From Bin87 sp965220055 (GTDB lineage Bacteria > Chloroflexota > Dehalococcoidia > Lucifugimonadales > UBA3495), in assembly GCA_965220055.1 (NCBI GenBank), contig CBDCPE010000002.1, forward strand, positions 331,567 through 395,566: a DNA stretch of 64,000 bases, read 5' to 3'. How positions within the stretch are numbered: position 1 is the first letter of the stretch; the number at the start of each line of letters is the position of its first letter. The notes below the pieces were generated by a model that saw only the letters and a list, made by a program, of their open reading frames with translations, made no database searches and had not been told where the DNA came from. The position numbers and the translations under genes were made by a program. Positions 1 to 8,224 of this stretch are shown piece by piece.

Positions 1-410
1 ACGACGGTTACCCACACTCCGGCGAAGACGACGTAGGTGGGAAACTTGAAACGCTCGGCGAACCCGCCCGAAATGAGGGCAACGGTGATGATGGCGAACA
101 TTCCCTGGAAAACCATGAATGACTGCTCGTGGAGACCCACCCCAACCATCCCGAACTTGGAGAGGTCTCCCACGAACCCCAGACCGCCCGCGCTATTGCC
201 GAACGCCAGGCTATAGCCCCACAGCACCCACAGCACGGTCACGACGCTAATCGCAGTGATCGAGTGCATCATCGTCCCGATGACATTTTTATGGCGCACC
301 AGCCCGCCGTAGAAGAGCGCCAAACCGGGCACCATGATGAACACCTGACCGGCGGAAATCAGAAAGGACAGGACTTCAAGCTCGGAGAACTCCATCACTC
401 GACTCTCCAT
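1..410 (-). CDS. amt: Ammonium transporter Amt, N-terminal part (runs off left edge)
   Basis: The reverse strand reads about 137 residues of an Amt/MEP/Rh channel, an inner-membrane protein that conducts ammonia/ammonium. Visible are a first membrane helix ending VPGLALFYGGLVRHKN, which is the family signature at the start of the channel, and two further hydrophobic segments (ITAISVVTVLWVLWGYSLAFG and FQGMFAIITVALISGGFAERF). The A-E-R-F after the third helix is also typical. The start could be the ATG at 410 or the in-frame ATG at 395; neither has a strong Shine-Dalgarno. The rest of the gene lies outside the window. Family assignment is firm; substrate is from family knowledge. Confidence 0.93.
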   Translation of the reverse strand, partial: MESRVMEFSELEVLSFLISAGQVFIMVPGLALFYGGLVRHKNVIGTMMHSITAISVVTVLWVLWGYSLAFGNSAGGLGFVGDLSKFGMVGVGLHEQSFMVFQGMFAIITVALISGGFAERFKFPTYVVFAGVWVTV

Positions 411-667
411 CACCCAGGCGCCGGAAAACTCAACATCCAGGGTTCCTCGGTATCAATGTAGCCGGACTGCCGCGGGGACGTGGTGGTACGCATTGCCAGT
501 TTAATGCAACATCTGCCCCAAATGGCACAGGACCGTCAGACGGTACTACGGTACTGAGGAAGTGCGTGCCCCGCCAACAGCGTTGACGACGAGACCGTCC
601 GGGACTCTCACCTGGCGATGGACGCATTGCCTCACTAAAGCCGTCGTTGTATTGCTAGGGGGTGTCG

Positions 668-1481
668 TCAAAAGAGTTTGCTCCAGATCATCACTGCCCG
701 GAGTTGGCAAATGGCCAGGTATGACGCCGCTCTCTTGGCATAACGGGTCGCCACTCCGCGCCACTGCTTGAAGTCCAAGAATCCGTTCTCCACCAAGTGC
801 CGCAACTTGTACAGTGCCTGGTCGTAGTCCCGCTTTTCTCTCCGGTTGCTTTTGGGCGGTATCACTGGGTTCATTCCCGATGCCCGAGCGGTGGCTATGA
901 TTTCATTGGTGTCATAGGCTTTGTCCGCCAGCAGACACTCCGCCTCTATACCCTCGATCAGGGGCAACGCCAAAGAGCAGTCGGCCACCGTGCCTCCAGT
1001 AACCGCCAGCCTTACCGGCATTCCGTGGGAGTCCACCGCCAGGTGCAACTTGCTGTTCAGCCCCCTTTGGTGCGGGCAATAGCCTGATTTCCGCCCCGAG
1101 CGCCGGCACTGTGGGGATGGGCCTTGATGTAGCTGGCGTCTATCATCAGCCACTCGAAATCAGGCACTCGAAATCAGGGTCATCCATCACTTCCTCCAAC
1201 AGTCCGGCCCACACACCCCGGTCCCGCCAGCGGCAGAAGCGGCGGTGGGTGTTCTTCCAGTCTCCGTAGTCCGGGGGCAAATCGCGCCAGGGAGCGCCGG
1301 TGCGCAGAACCCAGCAAACGGCGTCGATAAACCGCCGGTTGTCATGGGCCGGCCGACCTCTCTTGCCTGCTCCCCCGGGCAGGTACAGCCTCAGCCGCTC
1401 CCAAACACCGTCTGTCATATCGTGGCGCCGGTGCGCTGCCGTCATACTCCCCACCTTCCACACTCTCCCTGTTACCGGCAA
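668..1481 (-). pseudogene. IS5-type DDE transposase, two reading frames plus a disabling duplication
   Basis: The upstream frame (1146-1481) encodes the DUF4096-like part (TDGVWERLRLYLPGG, GAPWRDLPPDYGDW) and stops early. The downstream frame (668 to about 1080) encodes the catalytic part with LLADKAYDTNEI (second Asp) and a C-terminal region containing the Glu. If one copy of the 14-bp repeat at 1151-1178 is ignored, frame 1 continues through WLMIDASYIKAHPHSAGA (first catalytic Asp) to TKGG. There an AAAGGGGGC stretch would allow the -1 slippage typical of this IS group, giving TKGGLNSKLH. So one frame change looks programmed and the other looks mutational. Confidence 0.8.
1151..1178. repeat. 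14-bp tandem duplication inside the IS5 transposase
   Basis: The unit cactcgaaatcagg occurs twice in perfect tandem (1151-1164, 1165-1178). Because 14 is not a multiple of three it shifts the transposase frame. Removing one unit restores a continuous DDE-domain reading. Confidence 0.9.
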
Positions 1482-1645
1482 TTTACCACCCTCTCACTGT
1501 TTTGACGACACCCCCTAGTGCTCAATCAAACTTGGAATGGAAGCGATAAAGGCGATGCAATTTGGTCCTGGAGGCTTTTGATACCGGATTGTGGCCCAGC
1601 CCAAGCGCCTTTCGCCCACGCTATTTCCGTAGCTCTCACCCACAC

Positions 1646-1915
1646 CTATTCGCAGTAGCGGGCGTAGCCGGCCCTGATCTCATCCATGGTGACCTCCCCG
1701 CGCTCCAGTTGAGCACGCAACCGCTCCTCCACCGCCTCGGCGCTCAGCGGCACGGTCCCGACGGTGCCGGACGCGTTCAGGCGATGCAAAGCGGTGTTGG
1801 CGTCCGCCAGGCATCCGGCGTATCGACGCACCATCCGGTCATCGGCGTCCACCCCGCAGGCCAGCATTACCATCAAGCAGACCATTATCGTCAGCGCGAT
1901 CCACAACCGATGCAC
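1646..1915 (-). CDS. Small putative lipoprotein, unknown function
   Basis: An 89-residue product if the GTG at 1915 is used, which is preceded by GGGAGAGT at good spacing. A longer reading from 1939 is possible. It begins MHRLWIALTIMVCLMVMLACG, a short charged start, hydrophobic core and a lipobox-like LACG, predicting export and lipid anchoring at Cys. The rest is hydrophilic and helical with many Arg/Glu and ends GYARYCE. I do not recognise the family. It follows the next gene on the same strand by about 35 bp. Confidence 0.55.
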   Translation of the reverse strand: MHRLWIALTIMVCLMVMLACGVDADDRMVRRYAGCLADANTALHRLNASGTVGTVPLSAEAVEERLRAQLERGEVTMDEIRAGYARYCE

Positions 1916-1951
1916 GGTTGACTCTCCCAAGCGCCCCACGGCGGGAGTTCA

Positions 1952-2494
1952 TCAGGGGCGCCCCGCGCCGTCGGCCAGCCGGTCCGGCATACTCTCCCCA
2001 AACATCTGGGACGCCGCCACTGCGGCGAAATCGGGATCGACGAAGTAGCTCTGCAGCGGGCTGTTGGCCGCCACCGGCCGGGGCAGCGTCATCCCCCGTT
2101 CCCGCTGGAACCGCGCTAGCGCGTGGCCCATCCGCATCAGCAACGAGCGCAGCTCCGCCGGCGTCAGCTCCGCACGCTGGCACAGGGCACTCCGATGGAT
2201 ACCCGCTGCACCGGCCCGCCAGACCTGGAGCGTCATCCGCCTGGCCACGGGATCAAGGGCCGCCATGAAGTCGCCAGCCAGCTCTTCCGTCCAACGAGCG
2301 AGCGGCGGCGACCCAGCGCTTGCCGTTGTCTCCGGCTCCAGTACGGCTACCAGCTCCGACTGGTTGTGCTCAGCTGGAGCAATCGGCGCGCCCGCATGAC
2401 CCGGGTCGACATCGGGTGCCACCCCACAGATGCGGCGCAGCGCCCGGACCACGTCGTCAGCCTCGCCCTCCAGCTCCAGGTGCATCTTCACCAT
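1952..2494 (-). CDS. Conserved hypothetical protein, paralogue of the gene at 47040-47555
   Basis: About 180 residues. The start could be the ATG at 2494 or the GTG at 2500. It opens MVKMHLELEGEADDVVRALRRI, continues with a variable Pro/Ala-rich linker (about residues 30-70), and ends in a helical domain containing WRAGAAGIHRSALCQRAELTP and LMRMGHALARFQRERG. The final segment ANSPLQSYFVDPDFA is almost the same in its paralogue 45 kb away. The middle part resembles a helix-turn-helix or winged-helix fold, so a DNA-binding role is possible but unproven. Confidence 0.65.
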   Translation of the reverse strand: MVKMHLELEGEADDVVRALRRICGVAPDVDPGHAGAPIAPAEHNQSELVAVLEPETTASAGSPPLARWTEELAGDFMAALDPVARRMTLQVWRAGAAGIHRSALCQRAELTPAELRSLLMRMGHALARFQRERGMTLPRPVAANSPLQSYFVDPDFAAVAASQMFGESMPDRLADGAGRP

Positions 2495-2704
2495 TGCCAC
2501 ACATTTCCTTGCCCTCGCGGCCGGTCGGCTGTCGTCCCGCCGCCGGGGCGATCAAACTTGCGATGTTTGCGCCAATCGTCAGAAGGCCGAGCCCGATGCC
2601 GACGAACAGGCTATACCCCTTCAACTTCGAGGTAAAGAAGCCGCAGATGATGGCCGTGGTAAGGCACAAGACAACGGGCGCGACTATCAGAGCAAGAAAG
2701 CAAA
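2457..2704 (-). CDS. Possible small two-helix membrane protein
   Basis: An open reverse frame of about 80 codons has two hydrophobic stretches (ICFLALIVAPVVLCLTTAII and LFVGIGLGLLTIGANIASLI) separated by a short basic loop (TSKLKGYS), a plausible hairpin membrane protein. No ATG is available; a TTG or CTG start would be needed. Its 3' end overlaps the start of the next minus-strand gene by about 40 bp. Could be chance. Confidence 0.28.
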
Positions 2705-2784
2705 TCTATGGGAATCGGGAGGACCCTGACCTATGGGCATCGTGGCACTCCAATCGGGAGAGCCGGGGCTCTCCGCTCGCGCCA

Positions 2785-3374
2785 TTATGAACGTGCCAGG
2801 ACCGCGTTTAATACGGGCCCGTCGCTGAACCCCAGCGCCTGGCGCACCGTCTCGCTGGTGCGGATCAGACGTACCGCCGACGTGGGCCAATCCGGGTTGT
2901 TGGGGTTGACCACCTCATGGCGTTCCACGATCCCCGCCTCCTGGTATTCGTCAATCAGCCTCCGACACTCGTACTCGTTCCACCCCATCCCCCAGTCCAG
3001 TATCCACTGGTCGCACAGCATGCTGTAGCCCACGAAGTTCAGCCGGCCCTCCAGCCGGTGCATCTCCCGCACGAACCGCTCCAGGACATCGTCAGCCCCC
3101 GAGTCGTACGCCTCCACAACCGCGGAGAGGGACACGTTGACGTCGCCGTGCTCCGCCAGTTGGATGCCCAGCTCGGTGAACTCCCGCCCATCATCGGACC
3201 GGAGCGACCAGTCCCGAAGGCCTTGCCGCCCGCCACCTCTCCGAATATGCGGCCCACGTCGCTCATGGCCCGGCACAGCTCGGCCGGCCTGACGTTGCGC
3301 CGGTAGAGCTGCGCTCCGCGCCGGATGTTCTCCCAGTCGATGGCGATCAGAACGCCCTGGGGTTGCTGGCTCAT
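2785..3374 (-). pseudogene. NYN (LabA/DUF88-like) ribonuclease-type protein, one-base frameshift
   Basis: From the ATG at 3374 the reverse strand reads MSQQPQGVLIAIDWENIRR, the first conserved strand and Asp of NYN/PIN-like domains. The frame breaks at KAFG, and the neighbouring frame continues DWSLRSDDGREFTELGIQ, the next conserved block of LabA-type proteins. The two parts join perfectly if a single G is restored in the GGG run at 3213-3215. The C-terminal part (about 3200 down to 2785) looks like a winged-helix tail. A homopolymer lesion like this could be a true mutation or a sequencing error. Confidence 0.7.
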
Positions 3375-3874
3375 GAAGTCGGCTCGCGCGCGAACGGTGT
3401 GTGGGTACCGGACCCGGTACGGTTGAGGGCATCCCCTCTGATGATCTGCAGGAGGCACCAGGTGTCCGCCAGTCGAGGTGCCGGTACTCCGTCCAGGGAT
3501 CGAGAAACGACACGTCGGCCATCGCCAACCGGCTCGCCTGGTGAACACCCGAGGGATGGACGCGGCGGGACCCGTGGCGTAGGGCGAAACCCCACGATGC
3601 GCTCGGATCAGGCCTCACTGTACCCGTCTGCCAACCAATGATGTGAGCGGAGACTGGAGCAGGTAGCGCAACCTGTTTGGTCAGTCCACTGCGGGCAGAC
3701 GGCGGTTCGTCGGCCGCACCGCCCGCAGCGGTGAGACCATTGTATCGGCCCTACCCACACCAGCGTAGGGAACAGGTGTCATCAAAATACGAACCGCTGG
3801 CCACGGCCTTGAGGAGAGACCGCGGCGGTGGGGTACAATTGCCGCCCCCATTCCGTCTCCAGGAGCCGCCGCCA

Positions 3875-4039
3875 ATGACCACCCCGTCCGCAGCCGTTGA
3901 GATTTACTGCGTCAAGTGCAAGACCCGAACTGGATCCAAAGACATCGAGGCCGTCACCATGAAGAACGGCCGGCCCGCCACCCGGTCCGTCTGCGTGGAC
4001 TGCGGCACCAGGAAGTTCCGCATCGGCGTACTTCCCTGA
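3875..4039 (+). CDS. DUF5679-type small zinc-ribbon protein
   Basis: A 54-residue protein with two Cys pairs, YCVKCKTRT and CVDCGTRKF, separated by about 30 residues, the layout of the DUF5679 family. AGGAG at 3861-3865 sits nine bases before this ATG and decides the start; the frame is open further upstream but that part looks non-coding. It lies 22 bp before nurA on the same strand and is probably co-transcribed with it. The zinc site is inferred from the cysteines; no function is known to me. Confidence 0.8.
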   Translation: MTTPSAAVEIYCVKCKTRTGSKDIEAVTMKNGRPATRSVCVDCGTRKFRIGVLP

Positions 4040-4061
4040 CCGAACGCTTTCACCAATCAGC

Positions 4062-5428
4062 ATGGCGCTGGACCTGGGCCTCACCACATATCAGCTGCTG
4101 TCCGCACTGGACGGCGTGGCCCTGGACATCCAGGGCCGCAGCCAGCGCCTGGACAATGCCATCGACCGGGCGCTCGCCGTTTCCGCCGACGAGGCCGCCT
4201 TCCGCACTGCCGCGGTGGGCCGTCGTCCCTACATCTCCGCCCGCACCGGCCCCGAGGGCCTGCTGGGCCGCCGGCCGCCGCCCCAGGTTCCCCAGGACTG
4301 GACCGCGCTGTCCGTGGACGGCTCCCACATCGATGTCGACCGACACCTGCCCCTGCGCTGTCACCTCATCAACCTGGGCGGCTGCGCCATCACCTACGGC
4401 GCCGGCTACGGCTGCCAGCTGTTCAGCGAGCCCACCCTGGCGGTGGAGGATGCCGACCTGTACCTGCGTTCGCGCGACGGCGCGCGCGGCGAGACCTTGA
4501 TCGCCGGCCCGCTGCTCGGCGCCCTGCGCACGGTACGGGAGGTGGAGCGCCTGGCCGACACCGTGGAAGAGATGCCCGACGATAGGCCGGTGCTGGCCCT
4601 GCTGGACGGCACCCTGGCCTTCTGGGACCTGCAGCGGGGCAACTACCCCCGCTACGTCGCCGATATCCTCATCGCAGAACGTCTGCAGCCCGCCCTGGCC
4701 CGCCTGCGGGCGGCATCCACCGACCGGCGTCCCGTGGCCGTGGCCGCCTACACCTCACGGCCCCGCACCACCGAGGTGGCCGGCGCCGTGCGCCTCCTGC
4801 TCTGCGACCGGGGCGACGGCGACTGTAACCGTCTCTGCACCGCCCGCCGCTCCGACCTGGCGTCCTGCGACAGCGCCGCGGGCTTCGACGACCGGGAGTT
4901 GTTCGAGCTGCTGCTGGAACCGGGACACCGCTCGCCCCTCTACCGGTCCAGTCATCTAGTATTACAACGACAGTTGGTAAAGACAGACCCTGATTTTCGC
5001 ACACGCTAAACGGGGAGGACACTCAGATGAGGATAGCTTGGCCACCCTCGGATGTGGAACGTCAAGCGTCAATCACTTAATCCGTCGTTGTAATACTAGC
5101 GGCGCGCTTCGCCCTGGGGCTGGCCACCGGCCAGGAGTGGAGCCACTTCTACTACCTCAACGGCGGCGCCGAGATCGCCCGGGTGGAGGTCCCCGACTGG
5201 CTGGCCGAGGATCCGGAGCTTTTGGCGCTCAGCCATGCCATGCTGGTGAAACAGTGCGAGTTGGGCCTAGGCTATCCGGTGGCCATCTCCGAGGCCCACG
5301 AGCAGGCCGTTATCACCGGCCACGACCGGGAGGAGTTCCGCCGCATGACCCTCATGCTGCTGGAACAGCGGGGACTGCCCACGCCGGAGTCGGCCAAGGC
5401 GTTCTCCAAGCGCCGGCCCTGGGTGTAA
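4062..5428 (+). pseudogene. nurA: NurA-domain nuclease gene interrupted by a miniature transposable element
   Basis: The first part (4062-4958) encodes the NurA fold: WTALSVDGSHIDVDRHLPL holds the catalytic Asp region and PVLALLDGTLAFWDLQ a second acidic motif. After 4958 the frame runs into an inserted element and stops at 5009. Beyond the element (from 5097) the same frame resumes as AARFALGLATGQEWSHFYYL and continues to GYPVAISEAHEQAVITGHDR and the stop at 5428. Removing the insertion and one target copy restores an ORF of about 408 codons. NurA acts with the HerA ATPase in end resection in other organisms; no herA is in this window. Confidence 0.85.
4957..5098. mobile_element. Miniature inverted-repeat element (MITE) in nurA
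   Basis: Perfect 16-bp terminal inverted repeats ctagtattacaacgac (4956-4971) and its complement (5084-5099) enclose about 138 bp with no coding capacity. The outer CTAG appears once in the reconstructed gene, so the insertion duplicated TA (4957-4958, 5097-5098) or CTAG, as IS630/Tc1-type elements do. A partial copy of one end may be present at about 638-658, and a tattacaacgac motif recurs at 22685. Confidence 0.85.
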
Positions 5429-5766
5429 TGCGTCCCGGCGGCGCGGTCAGCTTCACATCGGCGTCGGCCGAAGATAAACCAGCGCCAACACCAGGGCAAG
5501 ACCACCGGGAGCAGCCGCTGCAAGCCAAAATTCGCCATGGGGAACACCACCCCAGCCCTGCTGGCACGCTCATCGGATGTTCTCCCGATAGCATCACCGC
5601 CGACATCCGCTCCGACAATGGTCCCGCCAACCGCCGCACCTCCGGAGCCGACGCAAGCACACGTCGCGGATGTTCCATCGCCCGCGGGGAATGAGATGCT
5701 GGCCACCTGCGATGTTCCACACCGGCCGGGTGCTGCCGTAATCACACTGCCGGCAACGCGGAGGCG
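5429..5766. other. Intergenic, nothing recognised
   Basis: Between nurA and degV, which converge. Open frames exist on both strands but have biased Pro/Ala/Thr or Gly composition and no motif or ribosome binding site. I see no promoter or terminator that I would defend. Confidence 0.5.
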
Positions 5767-6600
5767 TCAGGGCAGCGTGGACACCGCCACCGCGCCCGGA
5801 CCAACGTGGGTGCCGATGGCGGAACCAATCTGCACGGTGTAGATGTTTTCCGGAGCGGCCAGGTCGGACAGGCGATGCCGCATCTCCTCCGCCGGGGCGG
5901 CGTCGGTGGTGTAGGCAACGGCCAATTTGGAAACCGCGCCTTGTTCGCGGACCAAGCCCTCAAGTCGTTGCAGGCCACGACGCAAGTTGCGGGGACGGTC
6001 AACCGGCAGCACCTCGCCGTTGGCAACCTTGAGGATGGGTTTGACCTTGAGCAGGGAGCCCATGAAGGCCTGGGCTTTGCCGATGCGGCCGCCTTTTTGC
6101 AGGTATTCCATCGTGTCCACCATGGCGTAGCCGTAGCCGCCGCCGGCGCGGACGCGGGCGGCTTCGGCGACCGATCCCGCAGTGGCCTCGGGTGCGGCGG
6201 CGTCCTCGGCAGCGGCGATTACCTGCAGCATGTGGCCCACCGACGCGGTGCCCGAGTCGATAATGGTCACCGCGACATCGTCGAACTGGGAAGCCGCCTG
6301 CGCCGCCGAGTTATAGGTCCCGCTGAGTTGCTGTGCCACGGTGATACAAACAACCTGATGTCCGTCCGCGACCAGAGACCCGAACCGTTCCGTGAAGTCC
6401 CCGGGCGTGGGCTGCGACGTGCTGGGCAGTTGCGGCGACGACTGCAGCCGCGCGTAGAACTGGGTGGGATTGATGTCGATGCCCTGACGGTAGGACTCCT
6501 CTCCGAACAGCACGTAGGCGGGGACCACCACAATATCAAGACGGTCCACGTTTTCCTGAGCGATATCGCAAGTGCTGTCGGTGACGATTTTCACTGCCAT
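5767..6600 (-). CDS. degV: DegV-family fatty-acid-binding protein (FakB type)
   Basis: 277 residues from ATG 6600; AGGAG lies eight bases upstream, favouring this start over the GTG at 6609. Conserved DegV blocks are visible: VTDSTCDIAQENV near the N-terminus, TSQPTPGDF, and SGTYNSAAQAA, which line the fatty-acid pocket in known structures. In characterised systems FakB presents fatty acids to the FakA kinase for phosphorylation. The upstream gene on the same strand is a FakA remnant with the middle deleted, so this protein may have lost its local partner. Confidence 0.92.
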   Translation of the reverse strand: MAVKIVTDSTCDIAQENVDRLDIVVVPAYVLFGEESYRQGIDINPTQFYARLQSSPQLPSTSQPTPGDFTERFGSLVADGHQVVCITVAQQLSGTYNSAAQAASQFDDVAVTIIDSGTASVGHMLQVIAAAEDAAAPEATAGSVAEAARVRAGGGYGYAMVDTMEYLQKGGRIGKAQAFMGSLLKVKPILKVANGEVLPVDRPRNLRRGLQRLEGLVREQGAVSKLAVAYTTDAAPAEEMRHRLSDLAAPENIYTVQIGSAIGTHVGPGAVAVSTLP

Positions 6601-6636
6601 TTCATGCACTCCTGGCCACGAAAAATATGCGATGCG

Positions 6637-7021
6637 TTATTCGACCGATACCAGGTACAGGTAGTGGGGCTGGCCGCCTTCGTACACGTCAACCCGGGCG
6701 CCCCGATACGTATCTTCCAATGCACCTTGCAGTTCGGCAGCCTGTTCTTCCGTAGCGCCTTCTCCTACCGCGAGCTCCCCAGAAAGCTCCCGTGGCGATG
6801 GACTCGGCCACGTCGCCGGCGGAGGTGGCGTCCGCTTCCTGGTCCATCTGCTCCACGCCGGCTCGGAGGGTCAGCAGCATGTTGGTGCCGCTATCGCCGT
6901 CGGGAACGGGAAACACGTTCAGGGCGTTGGCGGCGTCGCGGTACAGTTCCATATAGGCCACGGAGCCCAGCACAGTCTCCCGCAGGTCGGGCCCATGCAG
7001 CGCGGTGGTCAGCGTGGTCAT
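6637..7021 (-). pseudogene. fakA: FakA/YloV-type fatty-acid kinase, large internal deletion
   Basis: From ATG 7021 the first 85 or so residues are a clear DAK2/DhaL-type nucleotide-binding start: NALNVFPVPDGDSGTN (the metal-binding Asp cluster) and SIATGAFWGARG. Right after GARG the sequence jumps, in another frame, to the family's extreme C-terminus: ARVDVYEGGQPHYLYLVSVE and stop at 6637-6639. Roughly 400 internal codons are missing. The gene sits directly upstream of degV, the usual partner arrangement. Recognition of both ends is strong, so deletion rather than misannotation is the best reading. Confidence 0.85.
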
Positions 7022-7075
7022 TCTGGCTTCCAACCTGGATAACAGGGCGCCGGCAGTATATCACTACCTTTTTGC

Positions 7076-7366
7076 CTGGACTTTGCACAAAAGCTAGATA
7101 AATTATAAGAATAGGGTAAGCTGGCCGGACCCTCCTCGAAAAAGGCCAAGCCATGCCCACCCTGCCCAACGCGATTGTACCCGTGCTCCATCCCTTCGCC
7201 ACGCTGTTTCGCAACCCGACCTGGCGGAAAGCCCAAATCCTGTTGGTCGGCGCGATACTGGCTCCCGGCCAACGCACCGTGGCATCGGCGCTCCGTGTCA
7301 TGGGACTCAGCGACGACCGCAGCTACGCCCGTTATCATCAAGTGCTCAATCGGGCGGTGTGGTCGC
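7076..7366 (+). mobile_element. IS701-like element, 5' fragment
   Basis: The protein from 7153 (MPTLPNAIVPVLHPFATLFR, then RKAQILLVGAILAPGQRTVA and YARYHQVLNRAVWSPR) is the N-terminus of an IS701/IS4-type DDE transposase. Homology ends at about 7366, where a cytochrome P450 fragment on the opposite strand begins. The presumed terminus at 7076-7097 (ctggactttgcacaaaag followed by ctag) matches the inner terminal repeat of the miniature element at 16412-16587 at 20 of 22 positions. Confidence 0.7.
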
Positions 7367-8024
7367 CCCGCTCGTTTCGGAACCGGCGGGTCAATGGCAG
7401 GGGCATTCGGTGGAACAGGTTGCGGAGGGCGGGCGGCTGGTGGTCGCGGGCCGTGACGTAGTCGTTGCTCAGCTCGAACGCCTCCCCGATGCGACGCACG
7501 GAGTCGGGCAGGTCCAGGCCGAAGAGGGTTTTGACCACGACGTGCAGGGTGAGTTCGCTCATCTCCCGCGCCAGGTCAACCCTGGCCCCGTCCTGCCACT
7601 TCTCCTCGTGCCGCAGGGTGAAGTCCACCATGACCTCCGCATAGCGGGCGATACGGCCGTGGTGAAACTGCGGCTGCATCAGGCGGCGCTAGCGCAGGTG
7701 GAACGGACCGTTAGCAGTGACCAGGCCGTTGCCCAGCAGGTAACGGAGGGTCTCGGAGAGCCGGCCGCGCCCGACGCTCTGGTGGTTGGTGACGAACAGT
7801 TCCCAGACCAGGTCGGGGTGGTTGACCAGGTACACCAAAACCGGTTTCACCGACATGGTGACGAGGTCGCCGTAACCGGCGGCCTCCCGTATCAATCCGA
7901 CGGGGTCGAACAGGTAGCGGCAGGACTGCCCCACGACGGGCCACTCGGAAGGTCCGGGCGGCAGCGCGGACCGGTCAACCGTGGGATTGGGCGGATAATG
8001 CACGGTGTTTGCGTTCGTGGCCAT
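7360..8024 (-). pseudogene. Cytochrome P450, truncated and with an internal stop
   Basis: From ATG 8024 (GGGAGGAAA upstream) the protein reads MATNANTVHYPPNPTVDRSA and the proline-rich PPGPSEWPVVGQ typical of P450 N-termini, then LLGNGLVTANGPFHLR. A TAG follows where relatives have Arg/Gln. The same frame continues RRLMQPQFHHGRIARYAEVM, the C-helix region, and runs to PLPLTRRFRNE before meeting the IS701-like fragment. The I-helix, ExxR and haem-binding Cys regions are absent. It is therefore a dead remnant created by nonsense mutation and a deletion. Confidence 0.85.
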
Positions 8025-8224
8025 GGTGGGTTTCCTCCCTTGAGATCCGCCGAAATGTTCACTCGTCCCGATTGTGCCAATGCCGACCGGTGGGGTGGGT
8101 CGGCCAGGACGCGGCCGGCGGCGACGGTCGACGTCGACGTACCCACCCCTTTTGCGGTGAGTGATGGGAGCTGTCCCAGGCAGTCGTCGAACCAGGGTCG
8201 TGGCGGCGCCGGTGAAGCGACCCG

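Larger units (their letters stand above)
655..1518 (-). mobile_element. IS5-family insertion sequence (IS427-like), complete ends, inactive transposase
   Basis: The element is bounded by perfect inverted repeats: ctagggggtgtcgtcaaaa at 655-673 and its complement at 1500-1518. The outer CTAG on both sides probably contains the duplicated target (TA or CTAG), so the element proper is about 856-860 bp. The length, the DUF4096-type first half and the DDE second half match the IS5/IS427 group. The transposase carries a 14-bp tandem duplication (see separate entry), so this copy should not be autonomous. Confidence 0.85.

Noticed and set aside
1146..1153. Overlap of the two IS5 frames as a programmed frameshift site
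   Set aside because: The frame change there is caused by the 14-bp duplication; the slip site typical of the family is further along at the AAAGGGGGC run.
5272..5745. 157-codon reverse frame with a Gly-rich hydrophobic stretch
   Set aside because: Overlaps the real 3' part of nurA on the other strand and has no family features.
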